Counted from the stretch's first letter, positions 17,605-25,244 are shown. The stretch: DNA of 64,000 nt from DAHUYF01 sp963789275 (GCA_963789275.1 CAWBKF010000032.1:1-64000), one strand, 5' to 3'. A program made the numbers and translations. Notes: generated by a model not told the origin, from the sequence alone.

Positions 17605-18317
17605 GCCGCCTCGCGATCGCTTTTCGGCTCCGCGCGCAGGACCTGGGTGATCTCTGCCATGATGGAAATCGCGATCTCGGCCGGCGAGATGGCGCCGATA
17701 TCGAGCCCGACCGGCCCGTGGATGCGGGCGAGCTCGGCCTCGCCGAAGCCCAGCGCGGTAAGCCGCTTGCATCGTGCCGCATGGGTCTTCTTCGAGCCCA
17801 GCGCGCCGATATAGAAGGCATCGGAGCGCAGGGCCACCGCGAGGGCGGGATCGTCGAGCTTGGGATCGTGGGTCAAGGTGACGATGGCGGTGCGCCGGTT
17901 GGGCTTCAGCTTTTCCAGCGCCTCGTCCGGCCAGTCGGTCGACAGGGTCATGTCGGGGAAGCGCTCGTCGCTGGCAAAGGCGGTGCGGGGATCGATCACG
18001 GTGACGAGGTATCCCGTCAGCGCCGCCATCCGCGCCAGCGGCTGGGCGATATGCACGGCGCCGACGACGATGCAGCGCAGGCGCGGATTGAACACCTCGA
18101 CGAAGACCGGCCCGTCGGCCGTATCAACGGTCGTGCTGCGATCTTCGCCCACGGCTTTGCGAATCGCCGTGAGCGTGGCCGGGTCGAGGGTCAAATCTCC
18201 CGTCGCTTCAGTGCCTTCCAGGAAACTCTGAAGACCGCTCTTCAAATGGGTGACCAGCACCGCGGCGCGGCCGGCACGGCTCGCGGCGAGGGCGCTTTCC
18301 AGCAGCGACAGCTTCAT
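17601..18317 (-). CDS. XdhC family protein, Rossmann domain (CoxF/XdhC-like)
   Basis: A 238-aa protein with a C-terminal XdhC Rossmann domain (CIVVGAVHIAQPLARMAALTGYLVTVIDPR, FYIGALGSKKTHAAR). XdhC proteins hold molybdenum cofactor, help insert its sulfido ligand and deliver it to the large subunit. Both ends overlap neighbours by 4 bp, so it is translationally coupled to the short XdhC gene before it and the MocA fusion after it. Confidence 0.88.
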   Translation of the reverse strand: MKLSLLESALAASRAGRAAVLVTHLKSGLQSFLEGTEATGDLTLDPATLTAIRKAVGEDRSTTVDTADGPVFVEVFNPRLRCIVVGAVHIAQPLARMAALTGYLVTVIDPRTAFASDERFPDMTLSTDWPDEALEKLKPNRRTAIVTLTHDPKLDDPALAVALRSDAFYIGALGSKKTHAARCKRLTALGFGEAELARIHGPVGLDIGAISPAEIAISIMAEITQVLRAEPKSDREAA

Positions 18318-18634
18318 TCGACGCGCTCGACGAAGACCTGGATCTTGCCGCCGCAGGCAAGGCCGACTTCCCAGGCGCGCTCATTGCTGACCCCGAAACT
18401 CAGCAGGCGCGGCTGGCCGTCGGTGATGCTTTTGAGACCTTCCTCGATCACCGCGCCTTCGACGCAGCCGCCGGAGACCGAGCCGATGAACCCGCCGGAT
18501 TGCTCGAGCGCGAGCTTGGCGCCGACCGGCCGGGGCGAAGAGCCCCAGGTCGTCACCACCGTCGCCAGCGCCACTCCCTTGCCGGCAGCGCGCCAATCCG
18601 CCGCCTGCTGCAGAATCTCTTCATTGTCGCCCAT
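18314..18634 (-). CDS. XdhC/CoxI N-terminal domain protein
   Basis: A 106-aa protein made only of the XdhC_CoxI domain (LATVVTTWGSSPRPVGAKLAL, GSVSGGCVEGAVIEE, GLACGGKIQVFVE), with the conserved SGGCVE and CGG cysteines. In the cox cluster this domain is a separate polypeptide that partners the Rossmann-domain XdhC, here encoded directly downstream with a 4-bp overlap. Function: cofactor sulfuration and insertion. Confidence 0.88.
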   Translation of the reverse strand: MGDNEEILQQAADWRAAGKGVALATVVTTWGSSPRPVGAKLALEQSGGFIGSVSGGCVEGAVIEEGLKSITDGQPRLLSFGVSNERAWEVGLACGGKIQVFVERVE

Positions 18635-18638
18635 GCTT

Positions 18639-19829
18639 CTACCCCGCTTCCCGCCAGGCCGCGGCCGCCTCCAGGCGGCGCGGTCCGGGCCGAGTCAATG
18701 CCAAGACCAGTTCTTCCAGGCTCTCCAGGCTGTGTACCGGACGGAATTCGTCCACATGCGGCAGGATTGCCTTCATGCCCATTGATTTTGGCGCGAAACC
18801 CTCATAACGCAACAGGGGGTTCAGCCAGATCAGCCGGCGGCTGGATTTGTGCAGCCGGTCCATCTCCTGGCCGATGCCGATTCCGGCGTCGCGGTCGAGC
18901 CCGTCGGTGATGAGCAGCACCACCGCGCCCTGACCCAGCACGCGCCGCGACCAGCGCCGGTTGAACTCGGCGAGGCATTGGCCGATGCGGGTGCCGCCCG
19001 ACCAGTCCTCAACCGCGCCGGCCACCCGGTCGATCGCCACGTCGACGTCCTTCGCCCGCAGGAAGCGGGTGATGTTGGTGAGCCTGGTGCCGAAGAGGAA
19101 GGTGTAGACGCGGTCGCGGTCATTGGTGACGGCATGCATGAAATGCAGGAAGAGCCGGCTGTAGCGGCTCATCGAGCCCGAGATGTCGCAGAGCACGACC
19201 AGCGGCGGCGGCCGGCGGCGGCGGCGCTTGCGCTTCAGGCTCAGCAGGTCGCTCGAGCGCAGCTGCGCGCGCAAAGTGGCGCGCATGTCGGTGCGGTTGC
19301 CACGCGGATCCGGCGCGAACCGCCGGGTCGCGATATCGGCGAGCGGCAGCACCATGCGGCGGATGGCCGCCTTGGCCAGCGCCACCTCGGCATTCGACAT
19401 CTTTTCGAAATCCGTCTTCTGCAGCGCCTCGCGCTCCGAGAAGGTCATCGCGGCATCGACCTCGATCTCGGTTTCGCGTTGCCGGTCCTCGCCGCTGCCG
19501 GCGCCGGCATGCAGCGCCTCGGCGAGCCGGCGGCTCATCTCCTCGCCGGGCTCCGTGCCGCGGAACGCCGGCAGCATCAGCGACATCATCTTCTCCAGCA
19601 GCTCCGGGTTGCGCCAGAAGATGTGGAAGGCCTGGTCGAACAGCTCGCGCTGGTCGCGGCGGTTGACGAAGACGGCGTGCAGGGTCCAGTAGAAATCACT
19701 GCGGTCGCTGATGCCGACGGCGCGCACCGCCTCGACCGCCGCGAGCACCTTGCCCGGCCCGATCGGCAGGCCGGCGGCGCGCAAGGTGCGCGCGAAATAC
19801 ATGATGTTGGCGAGGAGCCGCCCGGCCAT
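18639..19829 (-). CDS. coxE: VWA domain protein, CoxE-like
   Basis: A 396-aa protein with a C-terminal von Willebrand A domain. The MIDAS metal site is DISGSMSRYS, and RIGQCLAEFNRRW and LLITDGLDRD complete the fold. CoxE works with the MoxR ATPase CoxD in metal-centre maturation of the molybdenum hydroxylase. Its start abuts the end of the MoxR gene (one shared base), and the XdhC gene follows 4 bp after its stop. Confidence 0.9.
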   Translation of the reverse strand: MAGRLLANIMYFARTLRAAGLPIGPGKVLAAVEAVRAVGISDRSDFYWTLHAVFVNRRDQRELFDQAFHIFWRNPELLEKMMSLMLPAFRGTEPGEEMSRRLAEALHAGAGSGEDRQRETEIEVDAAMTFSEREALQKTDFEKMSNAEVALAKAAIRRMVLPLADIATRRFAPDPRGNRTDMRATLRAQLRSSDLLSLKRKRRRRRPPPLVVLCDISGSMSRYSRLFLHFMHAVTNDRDRVYTFLFGTRLTNITRFLRAKDVDVAIDRVAGAVEDWSGGTRIGQCLAEFNRRWSRRVLGQGAVVLLITDGLDRDAGIGIGQEMDRLHKSSRRLIWLNPLLRYEGFAPKSMGMKAILPHVDEFRPVHSLESLEELVLALTRPGPRRLEAAAAWREAG

Positions 19830-20743
19830 CAGCTGGCCGCCGCGAGCTCCTGCTTCACCTGGGTGAGCAGGCGCTGCGCTTCCGAGCCCTGGATCTTGGC
19901 AATGTCATCCTGATATTTCAGCAGCACGCCGAGCGTGTCGTTGATCGCTTCGGGCGTCAGCGCCAGCACGTCGAGCTGCGTCAGCGCATGCGCCCAGTCG
20001 ATGGTCTCGGCGACGCCCGGCAGCTTGAAGAGCTCGGTGGTGGCGCGCAGCTTCTGGACGAAGGCTACGACCTCGCGCGACAGGCTCTGGGCCGCGCCTG
20101 GCGCCTTCACCGTCAGGATCTCGAGCTCGCGCTCGGCATTTGGATAATCGACCCAGAAGTAGAAGCAGCGACGCTTCAGCGCGTCGTGGATCTCGCGCGT
20201 GCGATTGGAGGTGACGACGACGATCGGCGGCGCCGCGGCCTTCACCGTGCCGATCTCGGGGATGGTGATCTGGAAGTCGGAGAGTACTTCCAGGAGATAG
20301 GCCTCGAATGGCTCGTCGGTGCGGTCGAGCTCGTCGATCAGCAGCACCGGCGGGCCCGCGAGATCGGGCTCGAGCGCCTGCAGCAACGGGCGCTTGATCA
20401 GAAACCGATCGGAGAAGATCTCCTCCTCGACGGTGTCGCGGCTTTCGCTGCCGCTCTCCGCGAGGCGGATCTCGATCATCTGCCGCGGGTAGTTCCACTC
20501 ATAGACCGCCGAGGAGACGTCGAGCCCTTCATAGCATTGCAGCCGGATGAGCCGGCGCCCCAGCGTCTCGGCCAGCACCTTGGCGATCTCGGTCTTGCCG
20601 ACCCCTGCCTCACCCTCGAGAAAGAGCGGTCGGTTCAAGGCGAGCGCGAGATAGACGGCGGTGGCGAGGCTGCGATCGCCGACATAATTGCCGCGGCGCA
20701 GCAGATCCAGCGTATCGCCGACCGAAGCGGGCAGGGAGGGCAT
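19829..20743 (-). CDS. coxD: MoxR-family AAA+ ATPase, CoxD-like
   Basis: A 304-aa MoxR-type ATPase. Walker A is GEAGVGKTEIAK, Walker B is LLIDELDRTDEPFEAYLLEVL, and the arginine-finger region is in RTREIHDALKRRCFYFW. In CO dehydrogenase systems CoxD is a chaperone that helps build the Cu/Mo active site. It heads the maturation block. Directly upstream the sequence changes to accessory DNA, whereas the expected upstream partner coxM lies 34.5 kb away. Confidence 0.9.
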   Translation of the reverse strand: MPSLPASVGDTLDLLRRGNYVGDRSLATAVYLALALNRPLFLEGEAGVGKTEIAKVLAETLGRRLIRLQCYEGLDVSSAVYEWNYPRQMIEIRLAESGSESRDTVEEEIFSDRFLIKRPLLQALEPDLAGPPVLLIDELDRTDEPFEAYLLEVLSDFQITIPEIGTVKAAAPPIVVVTSNRTREIHDALKRRCFYFWVDYPNAERELEILTVKAPGAAQSLSREVVAFVQKLRATTELFKLPGVAETIDWAHALTQLDVLALTPEAINDTLGVLLKYQDDIAKIQGSEAQRLLTQVKQELAAAS

Positions 20744-20917
20744 CAGGGTCCGTTCCGAATGACTGGAAGGGTTCTAGGAGATCGGGCGGGAGATGGCAAA
20801 CGAGGGAGCGCGCAGCAGGTAGGTTGTGCTGCGTTCCCCTCGTTTCGGTCCTTGTGGCCCGCTTCAGCCATAAGCAGTCGAATGCCGCTTAAGGTAGTAG
20901 TCGTTGTGAAAACCTCC
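20744..20917. other. Junction between cox maturation block and accessory island
   Basis: About 175 bp without a gene, upstream of coxD. A promoter for coxD must lie here if the gene is expressed apart from coxM. No direct repeat shared with the other junction (around 55,300) was seen by eye. Confidence 0.35.
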
Positions 20918-21655
20918 CTAAACTGGGTTCGTTTCGCAATTCGCAAGTACCGGCTCGCCCCGCTCCGGCGCAGCCGAATTTGGGCTAGCGCCGTTCGATG
21001 CTCGCGCTGGTAACGCCATCGACATCTGACGGTCGCCGGTCGGAGCATGACGAGCCGCGGCCGGAGCGGCGGCTGCGTCCCCGGGGACGGACCCCGAGGT
21101 GGCGCCCGGGGTTGGAGGGGCGACTGGCTTTGGAGCGACGGGGGTCGGAGGGGCGACCTGCGCCGGGGCGATCGGCGTTGGAGCGACCGGGGTCGGAGGG
21201 GCGACGCGCGTTGGAGCGGCCTCGTCCCGGCAGTTCGATTGTAGGTAGTGGAGCCGCTTGTATAAGCTATCGAGGCGGCGGTTCATTGCGGCATCGTAGC
21301 GGGTATGGGTCGCGATCGCCTGATGCATAGACGTAAACACTCCACAGCTGTGATCACCGGCGTCGTTAAAAAGGCCAGCTTCGGCGCGACGGGCACGCCG
21401 CCAAGCCCACAAGTTCATGACAATGTGCCGACCGATCTCGTCCTGGGCGGCGTCGGCCGTGTTAAGCGCGGGAAAGATTTCGGCAGCGAAGTCCTCGAAA
21501 TCCTTTTCGGTCTCGTCGAAGATGATCAGCTCCTTGGCGGTCAGACCATGTTTGAGAGCATGGAGTCTCCCAACCGCGCGCCCCTCGGGTGTGCGAGGGC
21601 CGGTACTCTTCAAGGAGTTGCGGCGGTTTGCGGCGATTTGTTTCTCGGAGGCCAT
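20918..21655 (-). CDS. Hypothetical protein with STGPRTPEG motif and Pro-rich tail
   Basis: A 245-aa protein. Its start, SEKQIAANRRNSLKSTGPRTPEGRA, belongs to a widespread multi-copy family of unknown function. Residues 1-140 are helical and charged. The C-terminal half is low complexity with repeated VAPPTPVAP units, encoded by tandem DNA repeats (21107-21221), and is probably unstructured. Genes of this type often sit in accessory regions. No enzymatic motif is visible. Confidence 0.7.
   Translation of the reverse strand: MASEKQIAANRRNSLKSTGPRTPEGRAVGRLHALKHGLTAKELIIFDETEKDFEDFAAEIFPALNTADAAQDEIGRHIVMNLWAWRRARRAEAGLFNDAGDHSCGVFTSMHQAIATHTRYDAAMNRRLDSLYKRLHYLQSNCRDEAAPTRVAPPTPVAPTPIAPAQVAPPTPVAPKPVAPPTPGATSGSVPGDAAAAPAAARHAPTGDRQMSMALPARASNGASPNSAAPERGEPVLANCETNPV
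21107..21221. repeat. Tandem repeat encoding VAPPTP units
   Basis: A degenerate tandem array with GGTCGGAGGGGCGAC and TTGGAGCGAC-like units recurring about every 15-45 bp. It encodes the proline-rich tail of the overlapping hypothetical protein. Copy number is likely to vary between strains. Confidence 0.6.
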
Positions 21656-21700
21656 GTGCGTACCTTTCGTGAAGTGAGTGCTTCTGTTGGATGGGGGGCG

Positions 21701-21994
21701 TTAGGGGCGCGTCACCTCGACCTTTATCGCCAAGACGTCACAGCGGTCGCGCCGTAGCCTAAGGCGCCGGGTGCCGTCGGGGCCACTCTCTGCGATCTCG
21801 GCAACGTTGGATGAACGAGCCTCAATGCGCCCGGTCCACCGCCGCGAGACCGTCGGGTCAGGTGGCGCCTTCGTATCAGCGGTTGACCCTCGCTCTATTT
21901 CCTCCTCGTCGGAGGTCGGCTCGTAGAAGGTCACCATCTCTTTGGAAGCCGACTTGATCAGATCGTCGCCGAACCATGGGAAATTGGAGTTCAC
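21701..21994 (-). CDS. Hypothetical protein, paralog of the next gene (97 aa)
   Basis: The GTG at 21994 has AGGAGA 7 bp upstream, giving a 97-aa acidic protein. The last 45 residues (TGRIEARSSNVAEIAESGPDG..RRLRLRRDRCDVLAIKVEVTRP) match the C-terminus of the 98-aa protein encoded at 22274-22570, while the N-terminal halves differ. No known family. Size and arrangement suggest a duplicated small regulator or antitoxin-like protein, but no toxin partner is evident. Confidence 0.55.
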   Translation of the reverse strand: MNSNFPWFGDDLIKSASKEMVTFYEPTSDEEEIERGSTADTKAPPDPTVSRRWTGRIEARSSNVAEIAESGPDGTRRLRLRRDRCDVLAIKVEVTRP

Positions 21995-22273
21995 GTTTGC
22001 GTCTCCTATATATCTAGCTGCCGGCCCATCACCACGATGGTGTTGGTTCCTGCTGGTCGGGAAGTCTCTTGTCACGACGTCCAAAGAGGGAAAACCTTTT
22101 CTCACATGGTCGGGTTGGCGATTGCCACATCACAATCCCGAACTGGCGATTTTCCACCACGATCACGACCTCAGTGCTGTCAAGGAAATTGCTTCGCCTG
22201 CCGGTTGATGGCGGGACCACTCCTTCGGTTAGCAGAGGAGGGCTTCTATTTTCCGCGCGATCGGAGTTACGCA

Positions 22274-22570
22274 TCAGCGTCGAGTCTCGACTTTGATCAC
22301 GACGATGGTGCGTCCGAGCCGGAGACGGCACGTGTAGCTGGGGGTGTCTTCCACGATCTCGGCGGCGGTGCGCGATCGGGGTTCAAGCCGGCCGATGACC
22401 GTGCAGGAGCCTAGCGTAGCGTCTACATCGATCTTCTCCACCGTAGGCTCCGGCTCAAGTAGCTCCCCGTCGAGCGCTGGCGCCTCATGGACAGGATCTG
22501 TCTCTGCGGGGTAGTGCATGGAATCGGGCCCGGCGACTTCATCGCTGAACGGTTCGGAGTTATTGATCAT
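22274..22570 (-). CDS. Hypothetical protein, paralog of the previous gene (98 aa)
   Basis: Starts MINNSEPFSDEVAG with AGGAAG upstream of the ATG at 22570. The C-terminus (IGRLEPRSRTAAEIVEDTPSY..RLRLGRTIVVIKVETRR) is clearly related to the neighbouring 97-aa protein in both sequence and position. The N-terminal half is acidic and divergent. No known family was recognised. Confidence 0.55.
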   Translation of the reverse strand: MINNSEPFSDEVAGPDSMHYPAETDPVHEAPALDGELLEPEPTVEKIDVDATLGSCTVIGRLEPRSRTAAEIVEDTPSYTCRLRLGRTIVVIKVETRR

Positions 22571-22703
22571 TTCACTGCTTCCTTCCTGATTGGATGCGAC
22601 GTTCCTTTCATAAGATGCGGCGCCTCTTCGGGTATCGAGGAATCGCGGGTATTGCAGGGCCAAATAGGGGCGTCGGGGGACATGCATGGACACGAAGGGC
22701 AGT

Positions 22704-22730
22704 GAATATGTAAGTATTACTGCCATATTC
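22704..22730. promoter_or_regulatory. Palindromic operator-like site
   Basis: A 7-bp inverted repeat GAATATG/CATATTC that encloses a second one, GTAA-GTA-TTAC. It is AT-rich within a GC-rich region, which favours a protein-binding site. The cognate regulator is unknown; candidates are the small regulators encoded nearby. Confidence 0.4.
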
Positions 22731-22868
22731 GATTTGTCATCGACCGCGGTCGGAGCATCCGGGACGCCAGCGCGGTCCGTCCTGCGGCGGGAATAAGCCT
22801 CGGCTCGCAGACGCGACGAGCGGCTGTGGCCGACCACCACCACAGCCCACGAGCCAGCGCCCGATTAA

Positions 22869-22885
22869 TTACACACTTTACACAC
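22869..22885 (+). promoter_or_regulatory. Tandem TTACACAC repeats before the RHH gene
   Basis: TTACACAC occurs twice with a 9-bp period, ending 4 bp before the start codon. Tandem 8-9 bp half sites are typical for ribbon-helix-helix repressors, so this may be the autoregulatory operator of the downstream gene. No ribosome binding site lies between it and the ATG. Confidence 0.4.
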
Positions 22886-22889
22886 CATT

Positions 22890-23093
22890 ATGGCCAAGCT
22901 ATCACATGACCCCATGACTGAGGATCGCTTCGACCGGCGAATCCAACTCGTCGTCTCGCGGAAATTCATCGACGAGGTCGATGAATGGCGTAGGGGCGAG
23001 CCAGAAATTCCCAATCGCTCACAAGCGATTCGCCGGCTTGTTGATGCGGGCCTAAGCGCGTTGCGCGCTAAGCCGAAGGTCAGCGCGCGATGA
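22890..23093 (+). CDS. Ribbon-helix-helix (Arc/CopG-like) DNA-binding protein
   Basis: A 67-aa protein with a beta strand (RRIQLVVSRKFIDEVDEWR) followed by two helices (NRSQAIRRLVDAGLSALRA), the ribbon-helix-helix fold. Such proteins dimerise and repress their own operon. It overlaps the next gene by 4 bp (ATGA), which makes a two-gene unit. No Shine-Dalgarno sequence is visible before the ATG; a second ATG at 22914 is possible. Confidence 0.75.
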   Translation: MAKLSHDPMTEDRFDRRIQLVVSRKFIDEVDEWRRGEPEIPNRSQAIRRLVDAGLSALRAKPKVSAR

Positions 23094-23323
23094 CCGCGGG
23101 CACCACATTCGACGTGGTGTTCGCGGTCTTCGCTGCTCGTCATTTGATTCTTCTTCGCGGCGCGAACCGTTCGGCGATGACGGAATTTTGGAATCGCCGG
23201 ACGCTGCGGTGGCAGAGGTTCGCCGGCGATATTCCCGCGCAAGCCTGGGAGGTAACCCGATCTGAGGCGTGGGAGCTGATGGCCGGCGATCAGCTTGGGC
23301 TCGATTTCGGCACGCTATATTGA
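23090..23323 (+). CDS. Hypothetical protein coupled to RHH gene
   Basis: A 77-aa protein overlapping the RHH gene by 4 bp. Sequence features include AMTEFWNRRTLRWQRFAG and a C-terminal GDQLGLDFGTLY. No family recognised. A toxin-antitoxin arrangement with the RHH gene first is possible, but the residues do not match a toxin family I know. Confidence 0.55.
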   Translation: MTAGTTFDVVFAVFAARHLILLRGANRSAMTEFWNRRTLRWQRFAGDIPAQAWEVTRSEAWELMAGDQLGLDFGTLY

Positions 23324-23378
23324 GTGCAGCTTGCGGTGATCAGTCGCCCAGAAGCCCGGATGGGATCTCGTAAGACCC

Positions 23379-23615
23379 TTAGCGGCGCCCGATCCGTCGT
23401 AGCAGTTGGCAAGGGTCAAACCCGATAGCCGTTGCTATACGGAGAAATTCGACAACGTCGAGTCGACGCTCGCCCTTTTCGTATTTGGCCACAAACGATT
23501 GGGGTTTTCGGAGCTTCGCGGCCACGTCAGCCTGAGTAAGGCCGGCCGCGCGCCGCTCGGCGAACAACAGGGCACAGAATCTCGCGTATTCCCCAGTAAA
23601 GAGCGATTTAGGCAT
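23379..23615 (-). CDS. XRE-family helix-turn-helix regulator
   Basis: A 78-aa protein, essentially one Cro/cI-type HTH domain (RRAAGLTQADVAAKLRKPQSFVAKYEKGERRLDVVEFLRIATAIG). The start is taken at MPKSLFTGE; an upstream in-frame ATG adds 8 residues. It is divergent from the HTH/alpha-CTD-like gene, and the shared intergenic region has repeated ATTAGGAT sites. Confidence 0.8.
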   Translation of the reverse strand: MPKSLFTGEYARFCALLFAERRAAGLTQADVAAKLRKPQSFVAKYEKGERRLDVVEFLRIATAIGFDPCQLLRRIGRR

Positions 23616-23666
23616 CGAGGCGCGCCATGCCTGTTGCAAAGGAGGCTTGACGACGCGTAATGCTGG

Positions 23667-23708
23667 ATTAGGATTATCCCAAATTAGGATAAAATCACCC
23701 CATTAGGC
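23667..23708. promoter_or_regulatory. ATTAGG repeats between divergent regulators
   Basis: ATTAGGAT at 23667-23674 and 23683-23690, and ATTAGGC at 23702-23708. The first is joined to ATCC to form GGATTATCC. The sites lie between the XRE gene and the divergent HTH/alpha-CTD-like gene and are candidate operators for one of them. Confidence 0.4.
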
Positions 23709-23730
23709 CAAGAAAGCTGGAGAGATTTTG

Positions 23731-24231
23731 GTGAACATGTACCTCACACCCGCGGAAGCTGCGGCTCAACTGCGCGTCTCGCCCAAGACCCTGGCAAGCT
23801 GGCGCATGCAACATATAGGGCCGGTCTACAGTAAAATGGGAGGCCGCATTCGCTATGTGATTACCGACCTTGAGGATTACGTGAATGGTGCCCGATGCCA
23901 GATACCGCCGATCGCAACGCAGAAGAGCCTTGCTGACGATCTCGATGATACGTTTTTGAAGTTCATTGCGGGACTTTCGAGGCGAGCGCAAACGGCCATC
24001 CGGAATTATCCGATAAAAAGCTTCGCTGAACTTCGCGCGCTACGTTCCGAAGATTTGATAAGAATACCGAATTGCGGGTATGGGACGATCAACGAGATTT
24101 TCACGGCAGCCGCTTCATGTGATCCAACGGAAGCCAAAAGATCCAAGGAACCCTTAGACGCAGAACTAGAGCGCCTGGTAAAGGTCTATGGTCTCAAGCG
24201 CGTACTCTCTTCTATTGGCAATCTGGTCTGA
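23731..24231 (+). CDS. MerR/excisionase-type HTH with RNA polymerase alpha-CTD-like domain
   Basis: About 166 aa. Residues 1-55 are a HTH_17/excisionase-type winged helix (YLTPAEAAAQLRVSPKTLASWRMQHIGPVYSKMGGRIRYVITDLEDYV). Residues about 75-125 resemble the C-terminal domain of RNA polymerase alpha (LSRRAQTAIRNYPIKSFAELRALRSEDLIRIPNCGYGTINEI), a DNA- and activator-contacting helix-hairpin-helix fold. The start could be TTG 23728, GTG 23731 or ATG 23737; GGAGAG at 23719 favours GTG. The domain pair suggests a regulator that mimics the alpha-CTD. Confidence 0.7.
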   Translation: MNMYLTPAEAAAQLRVSPKTLASWRMQHIGPVYSKMGGRIRYVITDLEDYVNGARCQIPPIATQKSLADDLDDTFLKFIAGLSRRAQTAIRNYPIKSFAELRALRSEDLIRIPNCGYGTINEIFTAAASCDPTEAKRSKEPLDAELERLVKVYGLKRVLSSIGNLV

Positions 24232-24421
24232 TAATCGTCAATGCCGCTTCCGGGGCGACGCCGTTCGCTCCTTGGGTTGCCAATTCAGGTCACCGAGGCT
24301 ATTCGGCTGAAGCCGACAAGGTGTTTGGCTTCGACGCTCGTCCTGGATGTTCGGCTGCGGGCATCCTCCAACTCTCCTTAAAGCCCCGGTGAGCTTGCCG
24401 AGGGCGCACATGAACAACGCG

Positions 24422-24661
24422 CTATCGTCGTCGAAGGCGCACGCCCGGGGCTCCGCCGTTGGTGAATTCAACTCCCTCCGCCTCCAGGGCAGCTCTTATG
24501 TCCGTCAGCGTTCGTGGATAAGGGGAGCGGGCACCGCGTTCGAAGTCGGCGAGCGTTTGCTTGGCCACCTTTGCCCGTTCCGCCAAATCGGTCTGCGACC
24601 AATCGATCAATGCGCGTCCAGCCCGGCACTGTTCAGGACTTAGGATATGTATTTTTTTCAT
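24422..24661 (-). CDS. XRE-family helix-turn-helix regulator
   Basis: A 79-aa HTH protein (SPEQCRAGRALIDWSQTDLAERAKVAKQTLADFERGARSPYPRTLTDIRAALEAEGVEF), of the type common as a lysogeny-module or toxin-antitoxin regulator. A perfect palindrome lies directly upstream of its ATG, in the region shared with the divergent Gp157-like gene, so it probably represses both. Confidence 0.82.
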   Translation of the reverse strand: MKKIHILSPEQCRAGRALIDWSQTDLAERAKVAKQTLADFERGARSPYPRTLTDIRAALEAEGVEFTNGGAPGVRLRRR

Positions 24662-24665
24662 AACA

Positions 24666-24682
24666 TCAATATTTTATATTGA
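24666..24682. promoter_or_regulatory. Perfect palindrome, likely XRE operator
   Basis: TCAATAT-TTT-ATATTGA, 17 bp, starting 5 bp upstream of the XRE start codon and about 55 bp before the Gp157-like gene. AT-rich in GC-rich surroundings. Binding here would block both divergent promoters. Confidence 0.6.
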
Positions 24683-24737
24683 CCTTAGGTGGGAGGCCGA
24701 TACAATGGCATAAGGTTGGGACGCAAAAAAGGAGGGA

Positions 24738-25244
24738 ATGATGGACGCACATATCCTGCGGCATCTGGCTGAACATGAGCACGTTCGCGGGCAATTGCGC
24801 TCCCAATTTCCGGACGCGGACGACGATATGCTCCGCGACACGGTCGAAGGCTTAAGCAGTCTCCCCGAGATACTGGCGACCCTCCTCCGCTCGCATCTTG
24901 ACGATATGATGCTGGCGCATGCGTTACGGTCACGACTCGCCGACATGCAAGAGCGTCTGAGCCGGATCGAAGGGCGGGCGGAGAAGAAACGCTCGCTGGT
25001 CGCCGCGGTGATGGAACGCGCCGACCTGCGTAAGCTGTCGGAACCGGACTTCACCGTGTCTCTGCGCCCGATCCCACGGCCCCTCGTTATTACAGCGGAC
25101 GCCGAGATCCCTGAGGCGTACTGGAGGCCGCAGCCGCCGAAGCTCGACCGCAAGGCCCTCCTCGCCGCGCTCAATGGCGGCGACCGCGTGCCGGGAGCGA
25201 GCCTTGGCAACGGAGGTGTGACGATAGCGGTGAGGACACGCTGA
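24738..25244 (+). CDS. Siphovirus Gp157-like protein
   Basis: A 168-aa protein with an N-terminal helical region and the conserved Gp157 C-terminal pattern (LSEPDFTVSLRPIPRPLVITADAEIPEAYWRPQPPKLDRKALLAAL). Gp157-family proteins are phage-encoded and linked with recombination genes. AAGGAGGG lies just before the ATG; a second ATG one codon later has better spacing. The stop overlaps the start of the Rad52-like gene (TGATG), so they are coupled. Confidence 0.82.
   Translation: MMDAHILRHLAEHEHVRGQLRSQFPDADDDMLRDTVEGLSSLPEILATLLRSHLDDMMLAHALRSRLADMQERLSRIEGRAEKKRSLVAAVMERADLRKLSEPDFTVSLRPIPRPLVITADAEIPEAYWRPQPPKLDRKALLAALNGGDRVPGASLGNGGVTIAVRTR

Larger units (their letters stand above)
22571..22889. 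promoter_or_regulatory. Divergent regulatory region with palindrome and iterons
   Basis: About 320 bp without a gene. It holds a palindromic site (GAATATG at 22704-22710, CATATTC at 22724-22730, with GTAAGTATTAC between) and, next to the ribbon-helix-helix gene, two 8-bp direct repeats. It should contain promoters for both flanking genes. Confidence 0.45.

Noticed and set aside
15808..17814. Plus-strand open frame of about 670 codons opposite the MocA-type gene
   Set aside because: Antisense shadow. The minus strand has the molybdopterin-binding and nucleotidyltransferase motifs.
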